64,000 nt of DNA. Source: Verrucomicrobia bacterium LP2A. Lineage in GTDB: Bacteria > Verrucomicrobiota > Verrucomicrobiia > Methylacidiphilales > Methylacidiphilaceae. The notes beneath the pieces are model-generated. The model did not search any database. It had not been told where the DNA came from and saw only the letters and a program-made list of their open reading frames with translations. This document shows, one piece after another, positions 17,071-25,580 of this stretch. The stretch is taken from positions 1,107,925-1,171,924 of the forward strand of contig JAFS01000002.1 of the NCBI GenBank assembly GCA_000526255.1, in the 5' to 3' direction. The first letter of the stretch is position 1; each line of letters opens with the position of its first letter. The position numbers and the translations under genes were made by a program.

Positions 17071-17160
17071 GAGGTAACGTGAAGAACCTGACCTCGTCGA
17101 CCAACCATCTGGCGAGCAGGCTTCACGTGGCTCACGGATCAAGCGGGAAGACGAACGTGG
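17071..17160 (+). pseudogene. remnant of a TpsA passenger domain
   Basis: Translated in the frame beginning AACGTGAAGAAC, this stretch reads NVKNLTSSTNHLASRLHVA followed by HGSSGKTNV. The three intact array proteins have NVNNVTSPTNYLANGFHVA and NGSFGSTNV at the equivalent position. The flanks no longer match and the frame soon loses homology. It is therefore a degraded 3' piece of a fourth TpsA gene, left between the short first gene and its terminator. Confidence 0.6.
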
Positions 17161-17320
17161 CATTCGCTTGGCGATGGCAGGGAGCGATGCGGCGGCGGGT
17201 GGTTGGCCCGGGCGGGATGCCCCGTGCGGCGAGCCGCCCGGGGTAGGTCCTCTCTCGTTCGTAAACGCCCGTGGAGCGGGGATGTCGAGAGTCTAGTGAA
17301 AGGGATCGAGAGATTCGGAG

Positions 17321-17342
17321 AAGGGGGGCTTCGGCCCCCCTT
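17321..17342 (+). terminator. stem-loop terminator of first array gene
   Basis: A 9-bp perfect stem (AAGGGGGGC pairing with GCCCCCCTT) with a TTCG tetraloop, followed by TCTTGCTGTTC. The same hairpin follows two of the long TpsA genes, and a variant follows the third. The T-tract is weak. Confidence 0.7.
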
Positions 17343-17576
17343 CTTGCTGTTCACGAGGGGCGAGCAGAACCGCGGCTCCTTTTTGAAGCCGTGGAAGCCG
17401 TGAATGGCAAGGAAGCGGCTTGAGGCGCCGATCGAGATTAGCCTGCTTGGCGTGTTCCCTCGGCCCGCGGGCTTGCGTTCCTTGCGGGAGGGCGGAATGC
17501 GGGAAGTCCCTCGCTCCTCCAAAGACTCGGGAACGCCCGCGGGCGCCACCTTAACGTAAACTAATGAATTCGCGGC

Positions 17577-17640
17577 AATGACGGGCGAGTGGGCCTTCCC
17601 GATGAACCAACTTGACCCGGCCCTGAGCTTTCGACATACT
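17577..17640 (+). promoter_or_regulatory. conserved upstream block and sigma70 promoter, copy B
   Basis: AATGACGGGCGAG (17577) is followed by CTTGACC. The -35 TTGACC (17612-17617) and -10 CATACT (17635-17640) are 17 nt apart, the best promoter match in the array. The transcript would have a leader of about 105 nt before ATG 17751. Confidence 0.6.
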
Positions 17641-17750
17641 AGAGTTGCAATTGAAGAGATAGGTCCGGGTGGCTGCGCAAGGACCGCGCTGCCGGCGGAT
17701 GACGCAAAAGCGGAAAACGAGGCATTCAAAAGCTAAGGACAACGGGGCAA

Positions 17751-19970
17751 ATGAAGAGGCAAACGAAGAGGGATCTCTCGGTACTGCGAGCTTTTCTGGC
17801 GACCGCGGCCTTCGCTGGGCTCGGACTGGTTTCGGCTCGGGCGACCGTCTTTGGGCCGCTCCAGCTTCCGGGGCATGGCAGCGTGGTCGCTGGTAGTGTT
17901 TCGACTACGGGGAACTATGGAGCCGGCGGCACCGGACACATCATGGTCGGAGGGACCAACACGGTGATCAATTGGGGCAACAGCGGCGGGACCATCGGGA
18001 CCAGCCAGCCCGGGGGCTTCAACATCGGTGGACATGGGCATCTGATCATCACCAACCCGGGTGACGCGCTGCTGAACGTCGATGTGACGGGCAGCCCTTC
18101 TCAGATCTTCGGCATGCTCAATGCAAACGGCCCGGTCTTCGTCGCCAATGCCAATGGCATCACCGTGGGGAGTGGAGCGATGATTGTCGCTCCCGCAGGG
18201 TTCAACCTGATCGCGGCAAGCGTCAACGAGCGGACCTTTGCCAGCACGGGGCAGCTGCCGATCAGCTTTGCGCATTCTGACTCATTGACTGTAGCGGGGA
18301 AGCTCATCGCCGCTGGTGGGCCTGGGAGCTCCATCTTTCTGGCCGGCTCGGATGCGGTCAACATCATGCCGATTCCCAATGGGGCTGCGCACTACTTCAA
18401 GCCCGGAACCAACGTGACGATCGACGGCGGAGTGGGCGGGATCCTCAATACGGCTACGGGCGTCTTTACCCCGGCGGATGGCGTGGGCAGCCTGACCCCA
18501 TCGGCAATCCACCCAACGATCGTGACCCTCCACTTGGGCACATCGGCGCACCCGTATGACCTGAGTCTCAGCGGTCCCAACGGTGCCATGCCGACGGTCG
18601 GAACCATGGTGCTGGCCAAAGGGAAGATCGTGAACGACGGGGTCCTGACCGACCACACGGGAAATCTGATTCCTTACCTCCAGTGGACATGGATGCTGAT
18701 CAACAACGGGACGCTTCAGGGCGAGCTGGATAGCCTTGCCACGAACGGTCGCGTCTCCTTCAATGGCAATACCTCGGCCCAACTGGCCTATGGCGGCTTG
18801 GTGAACAACGGGACAATCGCCACGAATGGCGGCACGCTCGCAATCGATCTCCCAGGAACGATCATCAATAGCACGGGTGCCAGAATCTCCAACGTGGGCG
18901 GATCGGTTGCGCTCCTTGCGGGTAACGCGGGTCTTCCGCTCTTCACCGGAGTGGGTGGTGCGGCGATCAACCATGGGTCGATCATTGCGCAGGATAACGT
19001 GGCCCTCGTGGCCTCCAACCCGAATCATGTGGGGCCGTATCCCGGCGGCGGAGTCCTTAGCGACGGATCGATCCAGATCCTGAGCGCAAACGCTCACACG
19101 AATTCCTCGTTGTACGTCGCAAGCTTTACGGGCAACGCCTTCCTGGGCGGCACCCTGACAACCCCGAAGGACGCGGCTGGATTGGCAAGCGTCTATTTCG
19201 GAACCGGCAGGAAGCCCGTGTCGCTCTTCACGCTCGGAACCAACGTAACGGCATCCAATGCCTTCTTCAGGGGTGGCAGCCTGACGGGCGGCGGCATGCT
19301 CACCACGGCTAACCTCAGCCTGGATGACTTCACAGGCAACGTGAACAACGTCACCTCGCCGACCAACTATCTGGCGAACGGGTTTCACATTGCCAACGGC
19401 TCGTTCGGGAGCACGAACGTGACCATTAACTTGGCGACGACCGGCGATGGAGCGGTCGGGCGACAGGTGGTCAACCTGAACGTGGCGGGCAACGCAGCGA
19501 TCAACTCGGGTGCTACCTCGACCTTCGTCAACGGCTCTGGGAATAACGGAATCCTCCCGACCGAGGTGAACGTGGGCAGCAGCCTGCTCGTTCACGCGAG
19601 CGGCAACCTGATGGTGAACCCGAGCCAGTTTGGGCCGGAGAACTACGCGCTCTCCAGCGGCGCGCTGAACACTCACGGGTTCGTCTTTCCGGGTGGGATT
19701 GTGCTGATCGCGGGGAAAGCGCTGACCTTGAACACGGTGGTCGACAACGGCTATGCGCCAACGGTGGGTGCCGGCCAGGGGATCTTCTTCCAGGCTCCGA
19801 CGATCGTGTCCAGGGCTGCGGTGATCGCCAATGGCAACGCGTGGGTCAACTTCAGCACGCAGCCGTCCGCAGTCCCAACGATCTATGGAGTGGCTGCCGT
19901 CGCGGGCTCGACGACCAACTTCACGATCGTACCGGATTCATCGGCCTTCCACATCCGTCCCTACTTCTAG
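17751..19970 (+). CDS. TpsA-type secreted protein with filamentous-haemagglutinin N-terminal (TPS) domain, copy B
   Basis: A 739-aa exported protein. It has a signal peptide in residues 1-30 (KRQTKRDLSVLRAFLATAAF then AGLGLVSARA), then a TPS secretion domain to about residue 290. That domain contains the family pattern QPGGFNIGG, LLNVDVTGSPSQIFG and VFVANANGITVGSGAMI (the NPNGI-type motif, with NANGI here), then APAGFNLIAASV. The remainder is a beta-helix-like passenger rich in NNGTI and GGSVALLAGN segments, ending in VVDNGYAPTVGAGQGIFFQ and AFHIRPYF. No membrane anchor follows, so release or surface tethering through a TpsB transporter is expected; the only tpsB in the window is at 44.2 kb. 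Adhesin-like function is inference. Confidence 0.85.
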   Translation: MKRQTKRDLSVLRAFLATAAFAGLGLVSARATVFGPLQLPGHGSVVAGSVSTTGNYGAGGTGHIMVGGTNTVINWGNSGGTIGTSQPGGFNIGGHGHLIITNPGDALLNVDVTGSPSQIFGMLNANGPVFVANANGITVGSGAMIVAPAGFNLIAASVNERTFASTGQLPISFAHSDSLTVAGKLIAAGGPGSSIFLAGSDAVNIMPIPNGAAHYFKPGTNVTIDGGVGGILNTATGVFTPADGVGSLTPSAIHPTIVTLHLGTSAHPYDLSLSGPNGAMPTVGTMVLAKGKIVNDGVLTDHTGNLIPYLQWTWMLINNGTLQGELDSLATNGRVSFNGNTSAQLAYGGLVNNGTIATNGGTLAIDLPGTIINSTGARISNVGGSVALLAGNAGLPLFTGVGGAAINHGSIIAQDNVALVASNPNHVGPYPGGGVLSDGSIQILSANAHTNSSLYVASFTGNAFLGGTLTTPKDAAGLASVYFGTGRKPVSLFTLGTNVTASNAFFRGGSLTGGGMLTTANLSLDDFTGNVNNVTSPTNYLANGFHIANGSFGSTNVTINLATTGDGAVGRQVVNLNVAGNAAINSGATSTFVNGSGNNGILPTEVNVGSSLLVHASGNLMVNPSQFGPENYALSSGALNTHGFVFPGGIVLIAGKALTLNTVVDNGYAPTVGAGQGIFFQAPTIVSRAAVIANGNAWVNFSTQPSAVPTIYGVAAVAGSTTNFTIVPDSSAFHIRPYF

Positions 19971-20006
19971 CTCTAAGGGTGTAGCGAAACGGATCCAGGG
20001 ACTTGG

Positions 20007-20032
20007 GGAAGGGGGGCTTCGGCCCCCCTTCC
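20007..20032 (+). terminator. stem-loop terminator of TpsA copy B
   Basis: An 11-bp stem (GGAAGGGGGGC pairing with GCCCCCCTTCC) with a TTCG loop, followed by TGCTTTCT. The 65 bp around it (from TAAGGGTGTAGCGAAACGG) are nearly identical to the 3' flank of copy D. Confidence 0.8.
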
Positions 20033-20230
20033 TGCTTTCTACGAGGGTACGGCGTAGCATGGGATTTCTCAAGCTGGAGACGGCGAGGAAGAGTCTAAGA
20101 TGTGGATCGTGATGAGCCACCTGCGGGCCTGCTTTCGTCTCTTGCGGGAGGCGGGCAGGTTTCCCTCCTCATAAGACCAAGGAAGGCCCCCGGGGCACTC
20201 CGTGCAAGCCAACCGAGGGCTTTCCGCAGT

Positions 20231-20274
20231 GTGACCGGTCGCCGATTCTTTTCCGTAAAACGAGCTTGACTGAT
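20231..20274 (+). promoter_or_regulatory. conserved upstream block of TPS array, copy C
   Basis: GTGACCGGTCGCCGATTC is followed by TTCCGTAAAA and CTTGACTGAT (TTGACT at 20265). It aligns element by element with copy D (GTGACAGGCG, TCGTAAAA, CTTGACTGAT). No convincing -10 box is seen. Confidence 0.45.
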
Positions 20275-20334
20275 GCCAGGGGTTGTAGGAGAAGGAGACG
20301 CAGCACTCAAAAGCTTACCACCAAGGGGAATGGG

Positions 20335-22605
20335 ATGAGGAAAGCAAAGAGGTATCCTTCGGCACTGCGGGCTCTGCTGGTAACAGCCGTCTGGCTGGGG
20401 CTGGCGTTGGGAGTGGTTTCGGCTCGGGCGGCAGTTGTTACGCCGCTCCAGTTGCCGGGGCAGGGGTACGTGGCCTTCGGTAGCTCGGGGCTGTTCGCTG
20501 GGCCCATCACTCACGGAACGGAGACGATCGCCCTGAGCGCATTCCCCACCACGGGCTCCATTGCGGGCTACACGGTGATCAGCTGGGGGGCTCATCCAGG
20601 TTCTCCAGGTTATTATAGTGGAATAATTAACCCCGGCCAACCGGCAGGTTTCAACATTGGTGGAAGCGCGGCGTTGCACTTCGTGACGCCTCAGACTGGA
20701 CCCTTCCACATCGCAGGCGTCCTCAACGTGGACGTCAGCGGGAACCTGTCGCAGATCCTCGGTGCCTTGACCGGCGGACCCAATGTCTCGATCTTCGTGG
20801 CCAACGCGAACGGGATCACGGTGGGACCGAAAGCGACTCTCACGGCTCCGGCGGGCTTGGGCCTGATCGCGGCGAGCGTGAACACGCCGCAGACGTTCCT
20901 GGCCGGGGGGCCCTACCCTGTGCCCTTCGGTGCTGGCGACATCCCGGTGAGCTTTGCACACTCAGGTCCCTTGACCGTGCAGGGCAACCTGCAAGGCGTG
21001 GGGGGCTTCGTCTTGCTTGCGGGCTCCGGAGCGGTGAACGTCTCGCCGATCCAAGGCGTTAGCGGAACGACGTTTGCAACGAACAACGTGACGGTTGTCG
21101 GCGGAGTTGGCGGCGCTTTTTTGATGGATCAATATTACATATACCCGACGCCAAATGTTATCCCGATGTACCTCCCGTTGAATACGCTGACGGGCTACTT
21201 GACGCCTTCGGCGACTGCACCGACGACCGTGACCCTCAACCTGGGCACCGCAGCGCATCCGTATACCGTGGCGGACTTCCTAGTTAGGGGTACGGTTGAG
21301 GGCTCCCTGACGTCGGTTTACGTCCTTGGAAACATCGTCAATAACGGTGTGCTCGGCGGCGTTTCCAACGCTGTCATGAACCTCCAGTGGACCGGGACGC
21401 TTACCAACAACGGCACGATCCACTTCGAGTTGGATAGCTCCGGCATTTTGGGTGGCGTCAGCTTCCTAAACAAAGCCTTGTCGGCCCCTCTTGCCTTTGG
21501 CGGCTTGGTGAACAACGGGACGATCTCTACCAACAGCAGCAGCCCGCTCAATATCGATCTTCCGGGGACGATCATCAACAACGCGGGTGCCACGATCTCC
21601 AACGCGGGTGGATCGGTTCACCTCTATGCGGGTAACGTGGGTTCTATTCTGGCCTTCACCGGAGTTGGTGGTGCCGTGATCAACCATGGCTCGGTCATTG
21701 CGTATAGGAGCGTGGACCTCGTGGCCTCTAACTCGAACCAGACTGGGCCGAATCCCGGCGGTGGGGTCTTTAGCAATGGGTCGATCCGTATCCTGAGCCC
21801 AACCGCCGATAGGGGTTCTTCGCTAATCGTGGAGAGCTTGACCGGCAACGCCTTCCTGGGTGGCACCGTGACGACTCCGAAGGACTCGGTCGGATTGATG
21901 GGTGTCACTTTCCAATCCGGGGCGAATCTCGGAAATCTGTTCACGCTCGGAACCAACATAACTGCAGGCAGCGTCTCCTTCTCCGGCGGGAGCCTGAGGG
22001 GTTCGGGAACGCTCACGACGGCCGACCTCCACCTGTCTGACTTCACGGGCAACGTGAACAACGTCACCTCTCCAACCAACTATCTCGCGAACGGGTTTCA
22101 CGTCGCCAACGGGTCGTTTGGGAACACATACGTGACCATTAGCTTGCCGACGAACCCGCAGGGAGCGATCGGACGTCAGGCGATCAACCTGAACGTGAAG
22201 GGCAACGCGGCGATCACCTCGGGTACGACCTCTGCCATTGGTGCGGCGTCGACCTTCGTAAGCGGCCTTGGTCCCGTGGGAATCCTTCCTACCGAGGCGA
22301 ACGCGGGTAGCAACCTGCTCGTTCATGCGAGCGGCAACCTGACGGTTAACCCGAGCAGGGTTGTTCTCCCAAGCGCCAGCCCGAGGCCTGATCCGGTGGG
22401 AATCCTTTCGACGGAGGCGAACGTGCGTAGCAACTCGAGGCTTGACCCGGGCATGGTCGGGACGGCGAACTACACGCTTTCCGGAGTCGCGCCGAGCGCT
22501 TCCGACTTCGCCTTCCCGGGTGGGATTGTGCTGATCGCAGGGAAGACGTTGACCTTGAACACGCTGGTGGACAACGGCTATGCGCCGACGGTGGCCGCGG
22601 GCTAG
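20335..22605 (+). CDS. TpsA-type secreted protein, copy C, truncated by in-frame amber codon
   Basis: A 756-aa TpsA paralogue up to TAG 22603-22605. The start is ATG 20335 (MRKAKRYPSALRALLVTAVW, then LGLALGVVSARA), with AAGGGGAA upstream. The TPS domain shows QPAGFNIGG, LNVDVSGNLSQILGAL and IFVANANGITVGPKATL. The passenger carries NNGTI-type beta-helix segments plus an extra duplicated block (GILPTEANAGS, then GILSTEANVRS). The paralogues read GAGQGIFFQAPTI where this gene reads AAG-stop-GIFFQAPHI: the glutamine CAG has become TAG. The next 68 codons remain open to 22809 and match the family C-terminus, so the loss is recent or read through. Confidence 0.8.
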   Translation: MRKAKRYPSALRALLVTAVWLGLALGVVSARAAVVTPLQLPGQGYVAFGSSGLFAGPITHGTETIALSAFPTTGSIAGYTVISWGAHPGSPGYYSGIINPGQPAGFNIGGSAALHFVTPQTGPFHIAGVLNVDVSGNLSQILGALTGGPNVSIFVANANGITVGPKATLTAPAGLGLIAASVNTPQTFLAGGPYPVPFGAGDIPVSFAHSGPLTVQGNLQGVGGFVLLAGSGAVNVSPIQGVSGTTFATNNVTVVGGVGGAFLMDQYYIYPTPNVIPMYLPLNTLTGYLTPSATAPTTVTLNLGTAAHPYTVADFLVRGTVEGSLTSVYVLGNIVNNGVLGGVSNAVMNLQWTGTLTNNGTIHFELDSSGILGGVSFLNKALSAPLAFGGLVNNGTISTNSSSPLNIDLPGTIINNAGATISNAGGSVHLYAGNVGSILAFTGVGGAVINHGSVIAYRSVDLVASNSNQTGPNPGGGVFSNGSIRILSPTADRGSSLIVESLTGNAFLGGTVTTPKDSVGLMGVTFQSGANLGNLFTLGTNITAGSVSFSGGSLRGSGTLTTADLHLSDFTGNVNNVTSPTNYLANGFHVANGSFGNTYVTISLPTNPQGAIGRQAINLNVKGNAAITSGTTSAIGAASTFVSGLGPVGILPTEANAGSNLLVHASGNLTVNPSRVVLPSASPRPDPVGILSTEANVRSNSRLDPGMVGTANYTLSGVAPSASDFAFPGGIVLIAGKTLTLNTLVDNGYAPTVAAG

Positions 22606-22809
22606 GGGATCTTCTTCCAGGCTCCCCACATCGTGAGCTCCTCTCCGGTACCTCCCGTGATCACCAGTGGCAACGCCTGGGTGAACTTCAGCACGCGTCC
22701 CTCCGCGGTGCCGACGATCTACGGGGTGGTTGCCGTGTCGGGCTCGACGACCAACTTCACTCTCGTGCCAGATCCCTCGGCCTTCCACATCCGCTCCTAC
22801 CCGTACTAG
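22606..22809 (+). pseudogene. in-frame 3' extension of TpsA copy C after the amber codon
   Basis: After TAG 22603 the frame continues GIFFQAPHIVSSSPVPP, then NAWVNFSTRPSAVPTIYGVV and AFHIRSYPY, ending at TAG 22807-22809. This is the family's conserved C-terminus with no other lesion. A full product with readthrough would be about 824 aa. Confidence 0.75.
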
Positions 22810-22848
22810 CCCTAAGGGTCTAGCCAAACGGATCTGCGGATTCGGGGG

Positions 22849-22866
22849 AGGGGGCTTTGGCCCCCT
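22849..22866 (+). terminator. stem-loop terminator of TpsA copy C
   Basis: A shorter variant of the array terminator: AGGGGGC and GCCCCCT around a TTTG loop, followed by TCCTGATTTCC. Confidence 0.6.
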
Positions 22867-22979
22867 TCCTGATTTCCACGGCTGATCCGGCGCAGCCTGC
22901 GCTCCTTTTCAAGTAGGAGATGGCTAGGCAGCGGCTGAGGCGTTGATCGAGGGTTTTCTTGCCCGGTGGCTATCTGGCC

Positions 22980-23024
22980 AGTGACAGGCGTTGAATCTTT
23001 GTCGTAAAATCAACTTGACTGATT
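22980..23024 (+). promoter_or_regulatory. conserved upstream block of TPS array, copy D
   Basis: AGTGACAGGCG is followed by TTTGTCGTAAAA and CTTGACTGAT (TTGACT 23015-23020). It is closest to copy C. The -10 region (GACAAA at 17 nt) is weak. Confidence 0.45.
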
Positions 23025-23172
23025 CCCGAGGTAGCGGGACAAAGCAAATTAACTTCCTGGATCCAGTCTGGCGAGGGATTGTGGTGAACGCGCAAGGGAC
23101 GCGTCACTAGCTTGTGCGATAGCAGATAGAAGCGGACAGCGAGGCATTCAACAGCTAACGGCGAAGGTACAT

Positions 23173-25440
23173 ATGAGGAGGAAACCGAAGAGGTATCTCT
23201 CAGCACTGCGGATGCTGCTGGCGACAGCCGCCTGCGCGGGGCTCGGATTGGTTACGGCTCGGGCGACAGTTGTTGGGCCGTTCCAGTTGCCGGGGCATGG
23301 GAGCGTGGTCAGTGGTAGTTCTGCTGGGGTAACTTCTATCATCTCCGGATCAAGGGACACTTTCCAATTGTCGGCGGGCGGACGCACGGCGATCAACTGG
23401 AACGCTAGCGGCGGCACGATTAACACGACCCAGCCGGGAGGGTTCAATATCGGCCACAGCGCGACGGTGAACATCACGGCATCCTGCTTGGCAGCGCTCC
23501 TCAACGTGGATGTCAGCGGGAGCCCCACGCAGATCTTTGGACATCTGATGAACACCACCAGCAATGTCTTGATCTTCGTGGCCAACGCGAACGGGATCAC
23601 GGTAGGACCGAGCGCGACGATCACGGCTCCGGCGGGCTTGGCCTTGATCGCAGCGAGCGTCATTACGGCGCAGCTCCTGAGCAACCCGCTATTGTATTCT
23701 AACACTATTCCGGTGAGCTTTGCGAGCTCCGGCCCCTTGAACGTGCAGGGCAATCTGCAAGGGGTAAATGGCTTCGTGCTGCTCGCGGGCTCGGGGGCGC
23801 TGAATGTCTCGCCAATCCAGAGCGCTACCGGAATCACGTTCGGAACGAACAACGTGAGCATCATCGGCGGAGTAGGCGGCAGCTTTGTCAATTTTTACCC
23901 GCCGGAATCTTACGCTCCTACCAGATACGTTATCACCGATGCCGCAGGCAGCGTGACCCCTTCCGCGTCGAGCTCGACGACCGTGACCCTTAATTTAGGC
24001 ACATCGGCGAACCCGTATAACATGCTGCGCCTGGAGGTTCTGGCTAATGGGAATATCGTTAATAACGGTGTGCTTGGCGGCATCTACAACGCGGTCGGAC
24101 CGGGTAACGGTTACGGTACTCCATATAATCAGCCTATCCTACAGTGGACGGGGACGCTCATGAACAACGGGACGATCAATGCTGAGTTGAATAGCCTCGG
24201 CACTGACGGGAAGGTCAGCTTTCAAGGCAATACCTTGGCCCAGCTTGCCTATGGCGGCCTGGTAAACAACGGGACGATCGCCATCGCTAGCAGCTCGGTA
24301 CTGACTATCCAGCTTCCTGGGACAATCATTAACAACCATGGTGCCACGATCTCCAACGTGGGCGGATCGGTTGCCCTCCTTGCGGGTAACGCGGCTCTTC
24401 CGCTCTTCACCGGAGTGGGTGGTGCGGTGGTCAACCATGGGTCGATCATTGCGCAGGATAACGTGGCTCTCGTGGCCTCCAACCCGAATCATGTGGGGCC
24501 GTATGCTGGCGGCGGAGCCCTTAGCGACGGATCGATCCAGATCTTGAGCGCAAACGCTCACACGAATTCCTCGTTGAACGTCGCAAGCCTTACTGGCAAC
24601 GCCTTCCTGGGCGGCACCGTGACGACTCCGCACGATGCGGCCGGATTAGCGAACGTCTATTTCGAATCCGGGTCGGAGCCGGTGTCGCTCTTTACCCTCG
24701 GAATCAACATAACTGCAGCCTCTGCCTCCTTCACCGGCGGAAGCCTGACGGGTTCGGGAACGCTCACGACGGCCAACGTCTCCCTGGCTGACTTCACGGG
24801 CAACGTGAACAACGTCACCTCCCAGACCAACTATTTGGCGAACGGATTCCACGTGGCCAATGGGCCGTTTGGGAGCACGAACGTGACCATCAGCTTGCCG
24901 ACGGACACGCAGGGTGCGGTCGGGACTCAGAAGGTCAACGTGAAGGTCGCGGGGAACGCAGCGATCAACTCGGGTGCTACCTCGACCTTCGTAGGCGGCC
25001 TTGGGTCGGCGGGAATCCTTCCGACCGAGGCGAACGCGGGCAGCAGCCTGCTCGTTCAGGCGAGCGGTAACCTGACGGTGAATCCAAGCATGGTTGGGCC
25101 GGCGAACTACGCGCTCTCCAGCGTCGCGCTGGGCACTCGCGGCTTCGTCTTCCCAGGTAGGGTAGTCCTGATCGCGGGGAGCACGGTGACCTTGGGCACG
25201 GTGGTCGACAACGGCTATGCGCCGACGGTCGGCGCGGGCCAGGGGATCTTCTTCCAGGCCCCGACCATCAGCGTTCCGAGTGGGTCTTCGGTGATCACCA
25301 ATGGCGATGCGTGGGTGAACTTCAGCACGGCTCCGACGAGCGCTCCGGCCATCTACGGGCTGACTCCCGCATTGATGGTCTCGCCGATCGCCTACACGAC
25401 CGTGGCGAACTCTTTAGCTTACCATATCCGCTCCTACTAG
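23173..25440 (+). CDS. TpsA-type secreted protein with filamentous-haemagglutinin N-terminal domain, copy D
   Basis: A 755-aa exported protein, intact. The signal peptide is RRKPKRYLSALRMLLATAAC then AGLGLVTARA. The TPS domain includes QPGGFNIGHSATVNI, LLNVDVSGSPTQIFGHL, IFVANANGITVGPSATI and APAGLALIAASV. The passenger has repeated beta-strand/turn segments (NNGTINAELNS, NNGTIAIASSS, GSIIAQDNVALVAS) and the family end GYAPTVGAGQGIFFQAPTI and AYHIRSY. A central patch is far closer to copy B than the rest is, suggesting gene conversion. Together with copies B and C it probably represents alternative substrates of one TpsB pore. Confidence 0.85.
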   Translation: MRRKPKRYLSALRMLLATAACAGLGLVTARATVVGPFQLPGHGSVVSGSSAGVTSIISGSRDTFQLSAGGRTAINWNASGGTINTTQPGGFNIGHSATVNITASCLAALLNVDVSGSPTQIFGHLMNTTSNVLIFVANANGITVGPSATITAPAGLALIAASVITAQLLSNPLLYSNTIPVSFASSGPLNVQGNLQGVNGFVLLAGSGALNVSPIQSATGITFGTNNVSIIGGVGGSFVNFYPPESYAPTRYVITDAAGSVTPSASSSTTVTLNLGTSANPYNMLRLEVLANGNIVNNGVLGGIYNAVGPGNGYGTPYNQPILQWTGTLMNNGTINAELNSLGTDGKVSFQGNTLAQLAYGGLVNNGTIAIASSSVLTIQLPGTIINNHGATISNVGGSVALLAGNAALPLFTGVGGAVVNHGSIIAQDNVALVASNPNHVGPYAGGGALSDGSIQILSANAHTNSSLNVASLTGNAFLGGTVTTPHDAAGLANVYFESGSEPVSLFTLGINITAASASFTGGSLTGSGTLTTANVSLADFTGNVNNVTSQTNYLANGFHVANGPFGSTNVTISLPTDTQGAVGTQKVNVKVAGNAAINSGATSTFVGGLGSAGILPTEANAGSSLLVQASGNLTVNPSMVGPANYALSSVALGTRGFVFPGRVVLIAGSTVTLGTVVDNGYAPTVGAGQGIFFQAPTISVPSGSSVITNGDAWVNFSTAPTSAPAIYGLTPALMVSPIAYTTVANSLAYHIRSY

Positions 25441-25475
25441 GCTAAGGGTGTAGCGAAACGGATCCAGGGACTTGG

Positions 25476-25501
25476 GGAAGGGGGGCTTCGGCCCCCCTTC
25501 C
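25476..25501 (+). terminator. stem-loop terminator of TpsA copy D
   Basis: An 11-bp stem (GGAAGGGGGGC / GCCCCCCTTCC, TTCG loop) identical to that after copy B, followed by TGCTTTCTC. It also separates the array from the convergent glycosyltransferase gene. Confidence 0.8.
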
Positions 25502-25580
25502 TGCTTTCTCAAGCGGCTCAGGCCGACGCCCAAAAAAAACGGCGGTCCCAAAGCGATGGGTGCTGCGCAAGCCCTGCCGC

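Larger units (their letters stand above)
17023..17750. other. spacer between first and second array genes
   Basis: This region holds, in order, the decayed TpsA fragment, a stem-loop terminator (17321-17342), a spacer with no recognisable gene, and the shared upstream block with a good promoter. No further coding sequence is supported. Confidence 0.6.
19971..20334. other. spacer between second and third array genes
   Basis: It holds a terminator hairpin (20007-20032), about 190 bp with no recognisable gene, and the shared upstream block before the next gene. Confidence 0.6.
22810..23172. other. spacer between third and fourth array genes
   Basis: It contains a variant terminator hairpin (22849-22866) and the shared upstream block (22980-23024). 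No coding sequence is recognised. Confidence 0.6.

Noticed and set aside
17203..17403. Short frame crossing the terminator after the first array gene
   Set aside because: Translates through the hairpin; similar frames appear at the other array terminators for the same reason, so it is not a gene.
18282..19676. 464-codon minus-strand frame opposite TpsA copy B
   Set aside because: Antisense shadow of a repeat-rich gene; similar shadows appear opposite copies C and D because the paralogues are alike.
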